A stretch of 64,000 nt of DNA from Corylus avellana (taxonomy: Eukaryota > Streptophyta > Magnoliopsida > Fagales > Betulaceae). Numbering within the stretch: position 1 is the first letter of the stretch; each line of letters begins with the position of its first letter. The position numbers and the translations under genes were made by a program. Shown here piece by piece: positions 1-13,575 of this stretch. The notes beneath the pieces were generated by a model. The model made no database searches, was not told the DNA's origin, and saw only the letters and a list, made by a program, of their open reading frames with translations. The DNA is taken from the NCBI RefSeq assembly GCF_901000735.1, contig NC_081542.1, forward strand, positions 47,656,238-47,720,237, read 5' to 3'.

Positions 1-104
1 ACTGTAGATGTGGATCCTGTATAATCAACTTATCAATATATAATATTCGAATTTCTCGATCTACAGATAGGAGTTCAACGGTTTTCATTGCCTATGAATA
101 AAAA

Positions 105-2315
105 ATGCCTGTAGAAATCTTTTTTTCAAAGATGTTTGAAGGGGCGGCCGCCCCTGCCCACCCTCCTTTATCCCCACCACTGGATAAATCATGTGCAAAG
201 TATTCTGAGCGGAAGCTAGCGATCATAGAATTCTATGTAATTTTGACAGCAATTCTTTTATGCATTCTTGTAGTCTTGGGATCATGCAGGCGTCGAACCC
301 ACACGAAGGCGCTCAAATATTTGATATGGTCAGCTTATGTTCTGTCTACGTACCTCATCTCCTACACCATGGGCCAAATGCAGTCCACACCTTTCCGTAA
401 TGGCCTCTTCCCTGTTTGGGCCGTGTTTTTGGTTATTTTTCTTGGAAACGCTAATTCAATCTCTGCCTACAATCTTGAAGAAAACGAGAATCGGAAGACT
501 TATAACTTTGTTGTTGTGGTTCAATGTTTCTGGATGATATATCTGATATATACGTATAGAAAGGAAACAGATAAATTTCAGCTAGCGCTCGAGTTACTCT
601 ATTTTTTGAGTATTTACAGGACAGCAGAAAGAGTTGGGGCTTTGACTTTGGCTAGCAGATCATATGGTATGGTGAGAAGCTCCAAACTTGTGGCAGACTT
701 CATGATCTATGAGCATACGTTGAGCAACGAAGAAGAAGTAGATCCTACCTGCATGAAAGGCTACAACTATTTGGTGAATGGTGAAGAGGAGGGAAGCGTG
801 AAAGTTGTCCCACCACTCTACCAAAAACAGTTGGAGATTACAGATGAAGTTATCACCATAAATAAGATATGGCAATGCCAAGGACAAGTCTTAAGCTCCA
901 CCGGGGATCCAGATGGGCGACTCAAAGACATTTGCCTCTCCTTTGCATTGTGTAAGCTTCTCCTTCGTAGATTTGCAGGATATTCCATGTTTGAAATCTC
1001 CCAGGCAAAGACGTGGAACTTGGTGCGAAATGGGCTACTTTCCAACGAAGGTGATCATGAGAGAGTATTCAGAGTAATCGAGGTAGAACTCGACTTTCTT
1101 TATGATTTCTTCTACACAAAATACCCTGTCCTCTTTGCTAAAGGAATTCCAATATTTTCAAAAAGTATGCAAATCATTTTTGTCATAGTTAGTTGTTGGT
1201 ATTTTGTTGCAATCCTAGGAAGTTACCAAACACCCGACGGAGAATTGAACCTCGTTACAGAAAGTGGTCATAATGTTGATGCTCTAGTTACTAGAATAGT
1301 TATAATTGCAATCCTTTTTATGGAAGTTGTGCAATATTTCGGTATCATGTTCTCCGAATGGGCAAAGGTAAACTGGCTTTGCAGATATGTCAAGAAGCCC
1401 ACGTGGCAGAGGAAGATATGGGTAGAGAAGATTATACAAATTTTATGCCACAAGAAATGGTTAAGACCTTGGGAAAGAAAACTTGGCCAATACTCTCTAC
1501 TTGAATCCTTATATCATAATCCTTCCAAATTGCTATACAATCCTTGGACCATTTGCACTGGGTTCTTAGATAAGCCTATAAAAGGCCAGAAAGAAAGTAG
1601 CCGCATCAAATTGCCCGTGGAAGTGAAGAAAGCAATTGTACTTTCACTAAGGACCAATGGCCAGCGATTGAGTATTAATGGGGAGGCTTCTCTACAACGA
1701 AATGGGGTAGAGAATGAATTATCTTGGGCATGTCGAAATGGGGTAGAGAATGAATTATCTTGGGCATGTCGACTTGAGACACAGACGCATGTTATTATGG
1801 TTTGGCATATAGCCACTAGTCTTTGTGAGATTGCAGCCAGGGAAGAAGCCCAAATACAAAGGGAAAGCGAACACTTCATTGTGGCAACGAGCTTGTCTAA
1901 GTATTGTGCCTACTTGGTGGCTTTTACCCCAAGACTTCTACCTGATCATGCTTACACAACAGAGACTATTTTTGACCAGGTTGTTGGTGAAGCCAGGGAC
2001 CTTCTCAGGGGATTCAAAACCTTGACTACTAGGTACGGAAAGATGATGAGATTAGGCGAGGGCGATCCTGGGGAAACAATTATGAAGAGAAGTGCTGTTC
2101 TTGCAAAGCGTCTGATAGTAGGAATAGAAGACAATGAGCAGAGGTGGAAAATTCTGGCAGATTTCTGGGCAGATATGATGTTGTTTGTGGCTCCCTCGGA
2201 TGATATAACTGCTCATGCGGAGTTTCTAGCTGAGGGAGGGGAGTTTGTGACTCACTTGTGGGCTTTACTTTCTCATGCAGGCATACTCAAGCGAGAGACA
2301 GCTCAGCATGTTTGA
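105..2315 (+). CDS. DUF4220/DUF594 plant membrane protein
   Basis: Single-exon reading frame of 736 aa. An in-frame TAA lies two codons upstream of the ATG, so this start (or the Met at residue 9) is the likely one. The N-terminal half has hydrophobic segments near residues 42-62, 71-88, 101-118 and 134-150, followed by a large soluble part and two more hydrophobic segments near 350-370 and 395-415. That is the usual layout of the plant DUF4220 family. The C-terminal third has the DUF594 signature: a VWHIATSLC motif near residue 565 and an AEFLAEGGEFVTHLW motif near the end. Function is unknown; these are large, often tandemly repeated plant families. A 12-residue unit is duplicated in tandem just before the DUF594 motif. 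Family assignment is from recalled motifs; the frame is open throughout, so the gene is probably functional. Confidence 0.85.
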   Translation: MPVEIFFSKMFEGAAAPAHPPLSPPLDKSCAKYSERKLAIIEFYVILTAILLCILVVLGSCRRRTHTKALKYLIWSAYVLSTYLISYTMGQMQSTPFRNGLFPVWAVFLVIFLGNANSISAYNLEENENRKTYNFVVVVQCFWMIYLIYTYRKETDKFQLALELLYFLSIYRTAERVGALTLASRSYGMVRSSKLVADFMIYEHTLSNEEEVDPTCMKGYNYLVNGEEEGSVKVVPPLYQKQLEITDEVITINKIWQCQGQVLSSTGDPDGRLKDICLSFALCKLLLRRFAGYSMFEISQAKTWNLVRNGLLSNEGDHERVFRVIEVELDFLYDFFYTKYPVLFAKGIPIFSKSMQIIFVIVSCWYFVAILGSYQTPDGELNLVTESGHNVDALVTRIVIIAILFMEVVQYFGIMFSEWAKVNWLCRYVKKPTWQRKIWVEKIIQILCHKKWLRPWERKLGQYSLLESLYHNPSKLLYNPWTICTGFLDKPIKGQKESSRIKLPVEVKKAIVLSLRTNGQRLSINGEASLQRNGVENELSWACRNGVENELSWACRLETQTHVIMVWHIATSLCEIAAREEAQIQRESEHFIVATSLSKYCAYLVAFTPRLLPDHAYTTETIFDQVVGEARDLLRGFKTLTTRYGKMMRLGEGDPGETIMKRSAVLAKRLIVGIEDNEQRWKILADFWADMMLFVAPSDDITAHAEFLAEGGEFVTHLWALLSHAGILKRETAQHV
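1698..1769 (+). repeat. In-frame 36-bp tandem duplication in the DUF594 gene
   Basis: Two identical 36-bp units (1698-1733 and 1734-1769) encode RNGVENELSWAC twice. The copies are identical, so the duplication is recent, and its length keeps the frame. Confidence 0.95.
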
Positions 2316-3220
2316 CTAATGCATTTATGTGTGTTTTCTCAGCGCATGTATAATTAATGTTTATGCATTTGTAATTGTACGTGTATGTTGTAAGATAATG
2401 GATTGAGAAAAACAGTTTGTTGATGATCTGCATGCTGTCTTATAGAAGTAGATTTGAAGTTTGAATTACATGTATATTGTATCTATACAAGCTAATTAAC
2501 GTAAAGATTCAGATAAGCAGTTGAGATAAGTTCATCAGATGTTGCGAACAGTCTATTGAGGAACAGTCCCTTTGTCATTATATATATATATATATATATA
2601 TATCGAGAAGAACTTCTTTCTTTCTTACTTTTTTTTTTTTTTTTTTTTGACATGTTTGTTCAAGGGAAAAGAAATGAGAGAGAATGAATTAATAACCTCT
2701 GTTACATAAGTCGTAGTCCGAAATGATTGAGTTAGTCCTTAAAAACTATTAAAAGAGCTTTTGATTAATACCAATTGCGAGATGTTGATTATTACCAATA
2801 GAATAAAAGTGTACCTCGCAAAATGAGTTAATTTAATTTGTCTCTAATCCAAACCAATATCTCACAAACAAATATTATAAATGTTATTTAGTAAAAAAAA
2901 AAAAATTATATTTACTTTAATTACAAGCATGCATTGCCTATTTTGTATTAATAATAGAGAGCCATTACTAATCGGATGGGCTATAAAACAGTACTACTTT
3001 TACGACCTCTAATAAAAATGTAATGAAAACACAAAAAACCAACCCATTCATCATTTTTATCATCTCCACTCTAACTAGGTTTCCACTATAAAGCTATGGC
3101 CATCAATTTTCTCACACTCTGCTGATTTGATTGCCCAGTCCATTGGCTAGCTTTACTTTGTGCACCCGATCACCAAGAGCCAAATAAAAAAGTGATTTAA
3201 ATCAAGACAATTGGATATTG
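2316..3220. other. Intergenic, 3' flank of DUF594 gene
   Basis: AT-rich DNA with no credible gene. It holds a (TA)n microsatellite near 2578-2603, a poly-T run near 2629-2649 that starts a small interspersed repeat, and a poly-A run near 2893-2905. Confidence 0.7.
2629..2760 (-). repeat. Interspersed poly(A)-tailed repeat, copy 1
   Basis: A poly-T run followed by a GACATGT-like start, a purine-rich middle and a 'GATTGAGTTAGTCCTTAAA' end. The same order recurs at 17907-18035 and 25748-25856. Read on the minus strand each copy ends in poly(A), as a short retroposon (SINE) or a truncated LINE tail would. Copies are strongly diverged; the family is not named. Confidence 0.45.
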
Positions 3221-3560
3221 GGGTATGCTCCCTCATGGTCTTAATTAAGTTCGAATTCTGCTAAGTACTACTTCTCCTAGGGGTGGATAATGGGGTATGC
3301 TTCCTCATGGTCTCAAATTCGAACCGTACTGAGTACTACCTACTCCTTGGGTCAATCATTCAGGTCGAAGGCTTGCAACTTACCTGTCCAATAGAATGAG
3401 TGGTGCAGACTATTGGACCGAAGATAAGTCGATGGATCTGTCTGAGACCAGTGCACTTGCTAAGCCTACACCCGGTTGAAGGCCCACGGTCTGGCTGAGT
3501 CCAAGGCATTGTTTCGGGCACCGGATACCATGGAGACTATAAAAAAAGATTTACACCAAA
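3221..3560 (-). repeat. SINE-like or tRNA-related repeat remnant
   Basis: A moderately GC-rich island in AT-rich DNA. It begins with a roughly 72-bp diverged tandem duplication (units starting near 3221 and 3293). On the minus strand it contains GGTTCGAATTTG, which resembles a Pol III B box. No protein coding is visible. Assignment as a tRNA-derived repeat is an inference from that box and the size. Confidence 0.35.
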
Positions 3561-3700
3561 ATTTGATAAAAGTTATTCTCATTTAACTCTATTGCCCATG
3601 ACTTAACCAGCAAAAATAAAAAACTCTATTGCCCATTTGCTCCCAAAGAGAGGAAAACGATCAGTCACGTATTCACACGACGGGCAATCTAAAAAGTAGC

Positions 3701-3750
3701 AACCGGTAACCGGCAACCGGTAACCGGCAACCGGCAAACCGGCAACCGGT
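3701..3750. repeat. Cluster of seven AACCGG motifs
   Basis: Seven AACCGG hexamers occur in 50 bp with 6-8 bp spacing, about 520 bp upstream of the polyubiquitin TATA box. It may be a simple repeat or a multi-site regulatory array. Confidence 0.6.
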
Positions 3751-4190
3751 GCAGCTACCAATCAACTCCGGTGGAGCCCTCATTGATTAATCAAAAGCCC
3801 ACTTTGCAACCAAAAAAACAAGCCTCATGGGCCCCACGACACTGACTTCGAGTCCCCTATGGCCCCTACCCCATAAAGAAAAGCCAAACATGACGGGGAT
3901 ACCTATGTGACTTCCGTCTCTCAAACGTAACTCCGTCAAAGTAACCGCTTTTTTTATTTTATATCTCAACTCCGTTAATATTTACATGGCTACCAAACCG
4001 ACAACATCTTTATATAGCTCAACTCCGTTATGACTACGTTAACGGCAGGCGAATCGCACCAAAAAAGTTACAACCACTCGAATTCAAAAAAGGACGCTTC
4101 ACACGTCAAAAAAAAAAAAGGACGCTTCACGCCAACCCCAATTAATTCCAACCTTGCCGTGTAAAATAAGTGCATGACACCTCATACGAA

Positions 4191-4200
4191 TGACGTGTCA
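4191..4200 (+). promoter_or_regulatory. ABRE/G-box-like element
   Basis: TGACGTGTCA contains ACGTGTC, the core recognised by plant bZIP factors (ABRE type). It lies about 70 bp upstream of the polyubiquitin TATA box, a plausible position for a functional site. Assignment is by motif only. Confidence 0.45.
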
Positions 4201-4266
4201 GGAACTGATTGCACCTCTTGTCACGGGATCCTCCGTTTTCGTGTTCAAGTTGCATATCTCCTCCGC

Positions 4267-4276
4267 TATAAAAAAA
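4267..4276 (+). promoter_or_regulatory. TATA box of polyubiquitin gene
   Basis: TATAAAAAAA lies about 80 bp before the leader-intron donor. Transcription would start near 4295-4305, giving a short non-coding first exon ending at 4355. Confidence 0.7.
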
Positions 4277-4355
4277 GCCCCAAGCCCCTCTTGTTTTACA
4301 CCGTTCTGATTGTGAATTTTGTGAAGCAAATTAAGCTTATTCAAACTCTCTCAAG

Positions 4356-6300
<1,945 letters not shown>

Positions 6301-8067
6301 TGGATTGGCGCTCAACCCACCCCCCCTTTTGGATTTAAAATAAATGTTTAATGTTAATGTTCAAGTTTCTCTTTTAAAAAACAATTATTATATATGCTAA
6401 TGGCCTTGTGAGGCCTTTTAAATAAATTTGGTGTATGTATTTGTATTTCTGCTATATATTTGTGTTATGCATGTTTATCATTGGCTTTGGTTGATAATAC
6501 CCTAAAAATCATATATTTACAGTCCTAAATGTTCATTTCGATTAGAACTTTCATTTTAATTTAGAGAATAGTTTTCTTAAAAGTTTTCAATATGCATTTT
6601 GATGCGGTGGGTATAAATTCGGTAGGCAGGTGTTGATAGACATGAAGTGTGAAATAAGTTTTGGCTGGTGAGACCAAAAGCTAGTGCGTCTCTCGGTCCT
6701 CAAATTGCAGTAATTAATATCTTAAATCTCTCTTCCTTTATTACCCCCACAGGGCCAAAGTCTTTCAACACCTAAAGAGAATTTTTTTTTTCTTTTTAAT
6801 TTAAAAAAAGTAGACTTTCTACAAAACTTTAAATGCCTTTATTAAAAAAAAAGGGCCTGGTTTGAGCCCATTTAGCTTGGAAGTTAAAAAAGAATGTTTG
6901 GTTTATTTAAAGTTGGGTAAGAAGTCTTTTCTTTTTTATAAAAAAAATTATCTTCCATGAAAGTGTCTTTTAAAGCCGTTTAGTGTATGTAGAAAGCCGT
7001 ACAAAAATCTTATTGAGTGTTTCCTGTTTGTAACCACTTTGTATTGGTATGGCCATACTATGAATCTATGATGCCTTCTAACGATCAAAAACCACCATTG
7101 TCACGCATCGTTTTAAGTTTATTCCACGCGTTTTTTTGAGAGATGGATATGAAGAAGAAATTCAAACCTTAGGGTAAGTTGGTATGGTGAGTACCGCTGC
7201 GAATAAGAATATATGAAGGCAGAATGAAATTACCATTCATATTTATTAACACATGAATGACCAAAATTTTTAAATAGAATGAAAATATATTTCATCCAAA
7301 TTTTTCAAAGAATAATGCTACACACATTCTTATTTCCTTACACCAATAAATGCCCCCCCCAAAAAAAAAAGAATTGTAGAGAAGTGAGTATTTAGAAAAA
7401 TAACCACACTTCAAAAAAGATAATACATGAATTGAACTCCTTTCTAGTTAGTGTCACCTCTAACAATTGTGCGAGAGTAGTGCGACGACCCCAGAGGTTC
7501 AGTTGGATCGACTACTCATGGTGGAAACTTAAATAAAAATTGATAAATAGTTTTTTTTTTTTTTTTTAAAGGATATTTTCTTTAAAGCCATACATTTTTT
7601 AGATAAATAGTTATTTTTCCATTTTAGAGCTCAGAAATGGTTATTCCATTCTTTGGTCTATTTCTGCAAGAATATCTTTTTCTTAATTTGTTCTACCACA
7701 TGATCACATGATTTTTTTTTTTAAAAAAAAAAAGTTATAATTATTTTTTTTTATAATATTTTTGATCACATGATTTTGAAATTCATCAAAGGGCCAATGT
7801 CTTAAGACGCAATATCTTATATTCCATCTTCTGTAAAATCTATTTCTAAGCTTAAGATTTTGTGATTCCACAATTAATAGGCATATAATTCTGTTGTTTG
7901 GTCCTTTTAGACCAGATCTAGAATTTGTTTCTGAATTTGTACTGCATTTACTTTTTGGGCTTTATTGTCGGGGTGCCCACCCTTTTTGTGGTCAATTAGT
8001 CTTGTAACCCCCTTTCCCTTATTTGATTAAAAAAAAAAAAAGGCAAGATAAAGCCTATGAAAGTAAA
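6301..8067. other. Intergenic, polyubiquitin 3' flank
   Basis: 3'-UTR-like T-rich sequence followed by AT-rich DNA with several A or T runs. No supported gene. Near 7950-8040 a less AT-rich stretch ends in a poly(A) run, possibly the tail of an old retroposed sequence or LINE; too short to classify. Confidence 0.6.
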
Positions 8068-8072
8068 TGTTT

Positions 8073-8772
8073 TGACACGGGTGTATCTAGTAAGAGTCCA
8101 TTAACAATGGCTCAAGCTTTAGCCCAAATAAGTCCACAAGCCCAACAGAATACCAAGGGCTAAATTGAAGAAATCCTGATGCGGTCTAAAGAGTTCTAGT
8201 GAGTTCAAAAACATCATAGCCGTCCATTACTTTATCATTTCGAACACATGCCTATGTCTAGCTTGAAGTTCAGAATCTTATCTTTCCAACTAAAAACATT
8301 TCAGATCATTTAGAGTCGCGTGCCAAAAGTTATGACCGTTTGAAGTAGAGTGGTCAGCCTTCTCGGGAATATCCTTTAATGTGGCTGTTTGTCCCCTTAT
8401 CTGCTGCCCCACGAATTAATAATTGTTTTTTGGCATTGTTACTTGTTTAACTTCATTAGATGCTTATCCTATGATTAAAATGTTGTTTTAAGCTTATATA
8501 ATACTTGTGTCTGCAAGTGTAGGTTAGACTAGAGTATTGTGTTAAAAATTCAGCCTTTGGCTTTTGAGATGAGAGTTCCCATTGTATCTTTGTATCTCTT
8601 TGGTGTGAGCCTTAGAGTGGTAAGTGTTCTAGTTTTGTATCCCTTGTTATAATCCTTTGGATGGTGATATCCTATATCATTTTGGTGTTATCTCTTGGGT
8701 GGTGAACTTCTATCTGTCATTTGAGTGTGAATTTGTGTAATTGTTTTCCATCTCCATTTATGTTCGGTATCA
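8073..8772 (+). repeat. 5' LTR of non-autonomous element
   Basis: Starts TGACAC and ends GGTATCA. Colinear with 9685-10394 over its whole length. Confidence 0.88.
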
Positions 8773-8776
8773 AATT

Positions 8777-9656
8777 GGTATCAAAGCTAAGGTTGCTCAA
8801 AGTTTTGGTTTCTATGGTTGTTTGTGGTCGTCGTGCTCAGGCTAACCAAACCCCAGCAGCTCCCGAAAAAAAATGGCATGATATCAAACTGAAAAACTTT
8901 AGGAGAGATGTGAAGTAGCTCCAACTACGTTTTGAACGTTTTGCTGCCTCTGAACATGATGCCTCTCATCATGATTCAGATGTTGAAGATCTTTCACAAG
9001 AATTCATAGATTGGAATTCTCCACCAACCTATGATGAAGACTTTTTGGAGAGTTATTTTTTTGATCCTTCACGAGGATTTGTGGATTGAAATTCTCCACC
9101 AAGCTTTGATGAAGATCTTGTGGAGAGTTATTTGCCATATGATCAAAAAGAAGAATCTGTAGCAGATTGGTTCACTCCAATATTCTACAGCATCCATCCT
9201 CAAGAAGAGAAACCATTCAAAGAGGTAAATCTATCGAATAGTTTTACAATTCTTGATGGCATTTCTATACCTCATGTGCAAGATAAAAAAACTCAAAGTG
9301 AAGTGTTTGATTTTAATGTTGAAAAAGTGTTTGATGTGGATTCCCTTGGGGTAAACAATATTTTGTCAAGCTCAATTAACATGATGAAAACACTCATGTT
9401 TACAAGGGAAACGATGATTGATTCCTTTTTTAACACTTTCATGGCATGTGAGGAGAAAATAGTACAAGAGAAGCAAGTAAGCTTTGGATTGTCTCACAGT
9501 ATGGACCGAAGCTTTCAAGATAATCATCATGGTTTCGTGATGATTAGACTAACCTTACTTATTGTGAAATACTATCTAGTGCTGATTCTGAAAAGAGAAG
9601 AGCAGAGTGAGTTGATTGGGCATCCAAAGGATCACGGGAAGAAAAGATGGACTTGA
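8777..9656 (+). pseudogene. gag-like remnant inside the non-autonomous element
   Basis: Reading from about 8823 gives a charged stretch (EKKWHDIKLKNFRRDVK), a stop at 8916-8918, a further acidic region, and then a 178-codon open stretch (9120-9656) rich in D, E, K and S. The N-terminal part is reminiscent of plant Ty3/gypsy Gag leaders that follow a tRNA-Met primer site. No zinc knuckle or enzyme motif is present. Probably a truncated Gag; the 178-codon part matches no family I recognise. Confidence 0.5.
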
Positions 9657-9684
9657 GGGCAAGTCCTCATCAACTGGGGGAGTA

Positions 9685-10394
9685 TGACAATGGTGTGTCC
9701 AGCAAGAGTCCATTAACAATGGCACAAGTTTTAGCCCAAATAAGTCTACAAGCCCAAATAAGTCCATTAACAATGGCACAAGTTGAAGAAATCCTGATGC
9801 GGTCGATCTAGAGAGTTCTAGTAAGTTCAAAAACATCATGGTCGTTTATTACTTCATCATTTCAAACACATGCCTAGGTCTAACTTGAAGTTCACAATCT
9901 TATCTTTCCAACTAAAAACGTTTCTGATTATTTGGAGTTGCGTGCCAAAAATTATGACTGTTTGAAGTAGAGTGGTCAGCCTTCTCAGGAATATGCTTTA
10001 AGGTGGTTGTTTATTCCCTTCTCTGTTGCCCCACGAATTAATGATTGTTTTCTACCATTATTACTTGATTAACTTCATTAGATGTTTATCCTATGCTTAA
10101 AGGGTTGTTCTAAGCTTTTATAATACTTGTGTGTGCAAGTGTAGGTCAGACTAGAGTATTGTGTTAAAAAATCAGCATTTGGCTTTTGAGAGGAGAGTTC
10201 TCCTTGTATCTCTGTATCTTTTTGGTGTGAGCCTTAGAGTAGTGAGTGTTCTAGTTCTGTATCCCTTGTTATAATCCTTTGGATAGTAATATTCTATATT
10301 CTTTTGGTGTTATCTCTTGGGTGGTGAACTTCTATCTGTCATTTGAGTGTGAATTTGTGGACTTGTTTTGCATCTCCATTTATGTTCGGTATCA
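9685..10394 (+). repeat. 3' LTR of non-autonomous element
   Basis: Starts TGACAA and ends GGTATCA. It differs from the 5' LTR by many substitutions and by a small local duplication near 9720-9785, where the words AAATAAGTC and AACAATGGCACAAG recur. Confidence 0.88.
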
Positions 10395-10399
10395 TGTTT

Positions 10400-13300
10400 C
10401 CACATGGATAGTTGATCTAGTTAAGTTGCTTCTTTTATATATTTTTGGCTCCTAAAATTTGGTGTAGGTACAATTTTTATTTTAAAAAAAATTAAATTAA
10501 TTTCATGTCTGAAAAATTAAATAGTAGAAAATTCGTCCTTTTATCCATCAGCCATGCATATTATAACGAGTTATAAATTATAATTATGCCATTTCAGGTT
10601 AATCTTCATCTCCCGAAATTCTGATTTTGAGAAAATTAGAATTCTGTGATCTCTAGAAATATCTTTTGCAATTATATTGTGATAAAGTGATACACCATCA
10701 TTGCTCTTAATTGATACTGTTCACGAATACTATGCAACCACCATCTGCTTCTTTTCATTTTCTTTTTTTTTATTCTACAAATTAATTCTGACCATCCATT
10801 ACAAGCATAATGGATTTGAGATCATCACAACTCTGTGTTCTGTCTCTTTTGGCAAGAAATATATTTATATTTTTTTCAACTATTTTGTGTTAAAAGGTGA
10901 GACGCTATCATTGCTGTTGATACTTGCATTATTTTGTCTGCCCTTTGTTACTTTTTTCTGAATCATGATTATTAATGTATTGAATCTTGTGTTAAGTCCA
11001 CGTGTTAGATGCAACTACTTGGTGTTATCCTTCCTTAACGTGTTTGAGCTGAATTCAGATTGCTTCGTTTGCAATTTTGATTCACATCCCGATCAAATGG
11101 TAGATGAAAAGGATTTCTATAGAGTTCTATTTGCAACCTCGTTCAAAGTCTGTTTAAACAGGAAGGTTGATAGAATGCTTCGTTTGAAGTGTAGTTTAAT
11201 ACATGGTGTTAATTTCAAGTCTTGGTGTTTCAAACCCCTTCAGTGTTCTGGGGTTGGGCTTTATGGGGTACGTTTAACTTGGTTTTAGCTCTTGAATAAA
11301 AAATAAATAAAAACTTGGTTTTAGCTCTTACCATCTTTTCATCCTTTTTACTTGGTTGTGTTCATAAAGGCAGCTCATGTCCTGTCCTTTGGAATGAAGT
11401 AACCGCACTGCTTGGATCCTGTGGAAATGCTGCTGCTTTCTGAACACGATGGGAAAACATAGTACATGAAATTATGTCAAATGCAGATGATTAGAATATC
11501 TAAGAGAAGTGGAATGACGTTACATGAAATGAGCGTCGACTACTTTTTGCACAAGACAACAAGAACACCATGTGCTCACTATTCTGCCGTTTGTTTGCTG
11601 GATTCTGCTTCTTCTATGATTTGCTACGCATCGATATATGATCCATTGGCTGATGAGTCAGGTGTTGCCCCCAAAGGACTACGTCCATGTGCGAATACAG
11701 CATCCTAATGGGGCTAGGAAAAGCCTGGCCAAGGACTCCAGGTACAGTAAGATATTCGTCACTACGCAAGGTTGAATCATGTCGAGATATGAAGCCAAAG
11801 TTAGGCCAAATGTTGTATCTCCTGTTTACTTTTCCAAGATATATAAGATAATTTTCTAAAGTTATGAAGCCAAAGTTAGGCCAAATGTTGTATCTCCTGT
11901 TTACTTTTCCTAGATATATAAGATAATTTTCTAAAGACGTTCAATAATTCTTTAGAGAATTAGATCTCATTCAATAGGACAACTCATGCTAGAGTTTGTC
12001 TTGACTTTATTTGCTCTCACATAATCACATGGAGCTGTCCTATTACACGGAATTTCCGTCTGCCTTCCACGTCGATTTTTTCAAATTGTTTAGCATGATT
12101 TATGCTTCCTATTATCCTATGCCAACAGGCAACAGTCTTCTTAGCTTAAGGCAAATGCTCGAGCTCATCATTGCGTTTAAGATATTGTTAATAATGTTAT
12201 TAAGAGACAAAATTGACAGGAAGTTGGCCATAACTTTCATACTTTCCAATGATCAGAACAAAACAAAGAATTCTTCAAGTGGGGTTACCTTAGTGCCTTC
12301 AACTGTCCTTAATGGAAAGGGAGTCGGGGCCTTATCCTCTCCATTCAAATGTTGACCAATCGAAAATATGAAAGGATTTACCTTTCAACATTGACAGTAC
12401 TATGAATATTGTTGGTTCTCTTCATGGCTTGACCTGTTTATTTACATGTATAGTGTTAGAAAAAATATAATCAAGCGGAATATAAATTTTGATTCTTCTC
12501 TTTCACATATTTGGCTCTTGAGTCACCAAAAAGAGAGAGAAAGAGACGGCTCTTTTGATGTATGTCATTTTCCCGCACACGGGCATTCAACATCAAAGCA
12601 CGGCGTTCTTTTATTTGGTTTCTTTATTTATGATTTGTTTAGGATTGCAATTTAAAACTATTTTTTTAAAAACACGTCATAAGATCAAAGATTGCTGCAA
12701 GTTAGTAGATCCCATATAACACGTTTGTATAATGACCAGTACTTCCAACTTTGGTTTGCACTTTTAAGACTTTTAATTTCTATCTGGTTTTCTTTTTTTG
12801 TCTGGATAATGGAAGGACTCCGAAAAATGTTCAAAGGTTGTGAAACACATGGTCGCCCAATATGGATAAGGAAAACAAACAAATAATTCCAAGCTTCTGG
12901 AGCTATCAATAATAGTGTACAATATTCGAAGTTCCATAGTTGTGGAACACATGGATGCCCATGGATTAGAATAAGAAATAAAATATTTTCCATGCTTCTA
13001 AGTGTAATGTGTGATCCAAATTTGCTATACGTCACAGCGAACATGACAAAGTGCAGCTCAATGGACAGCCTTTTTCTTCTTTTTTCTATCTATAAGCAGT
13101 CGCAATGTATGTATATATATTCACGCCCATACTTTGTACCCATTAAGTCCTGAAAAAGATTTAGCAAATTTTACTATTAGAATTTTTAATAATTCGGACA
13201 GTAAATAAGAAAAAGGGTTATACGGAACTTACCTATGTATTCGAGTTGATCATGGGTCACCCACCTAATCGGGTAAGTAGATTCTATAAAGTATTTTTTA

Positions 13301-13575
13301 TATTTACTGTTCAAATTAATTGCTAGCAATCCGAGCAGTAAATTGCTGAGAATCTGACACTTCACTGAGGGGAAAAAAGTTTTACCCTCTGACCAAGCAA
13401 TGCAGCTACATTTAAAATATGTATATATTTCTATTTTTGAGACTATGCATGCTCCCATCATTCAACTACCATTCTTTGCACTCCCTATTATTAATATCTA
13501 GCACATATGCATCTCCATTGCCCCCCAAATACATCTCCCCATTCGCTCTCCATATTTCCCAGAAATTTGTTCCCC
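10400..13575. other. Intergenic region upstream of the MYB gene
   Basis: About 3.2 kb with only short, unrecognised open stretches (for example 10965-11288, 11466-11708, 12011-12355), none with start context, splice continuity or motifs I can support. It contains a 75-bp tandem duplication and a diverged pair of roughly 65-bp direct repeats near 12837-12903 and 12943-13003. A TATA-like TATATATATTC lies near 13110, but assignment to the MYB gene is uncertain. Confidence 0.55.
11788..11936. repeat. 75-bp tandem duplication
   Basis: Units 11788-11862 and 11863-11936 differ at about one internal base (CCAAG versus CCTAG). A recent local duplication of non-coding DNA. Confidence 0.9.

Larger units (their letters stand above)
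8073..10394 (+). mobile_element. Non-autonomous LTR retrotransposon (2.3 kb)
   Basis: Direct repeats of about 700 bp (8073-8772 and 9685-10394), both TG...CA, flank a 912-bp interior. A 5-bp target-site duplication TGTTT is present on both sides (8068-8072, 10395-10399). A primer-binding site resembling the plant tRNA-Met type, TGGTATCAAAGC, starts at 8777. A purine tract, CTGGGGGAGTA, precedes the 3' LTR. The interior has no protease, reverse transcriptase or integrase, so it depended on another element. The LTRs differ at many positions and by small indels, so the insertion is old. Confidence 0.9.

Noticed and set aside
7950..8045. Possible LINE 3' end before the poly(A) run
   Set aside because: Only about 90 bp, with no reverse transcriptase or target-site duplication visible; left as a note in the intergenic entry.
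9576..9839. 87-codon minus-strand frame at the 3' LTR border
   Set aside because: Repetitive peptide produced by the small local duplication in the LTR; crosses the LTR boundary.
10965..11288. 107-codon plus-strand frame and neighbours at 11466-11708 and 12011-12355
   Set aside because: No recognisable domain, no splice continuity between them and no coding-like composition; treated as chance frames in intergenic DNA.
12685..13044. 119-codon minus-strand frame with an internal repeat
   Set aside because: The repetition comes from a diverged direct DNA repeat near 12837-13003. The frame has no motif or plausible start context.
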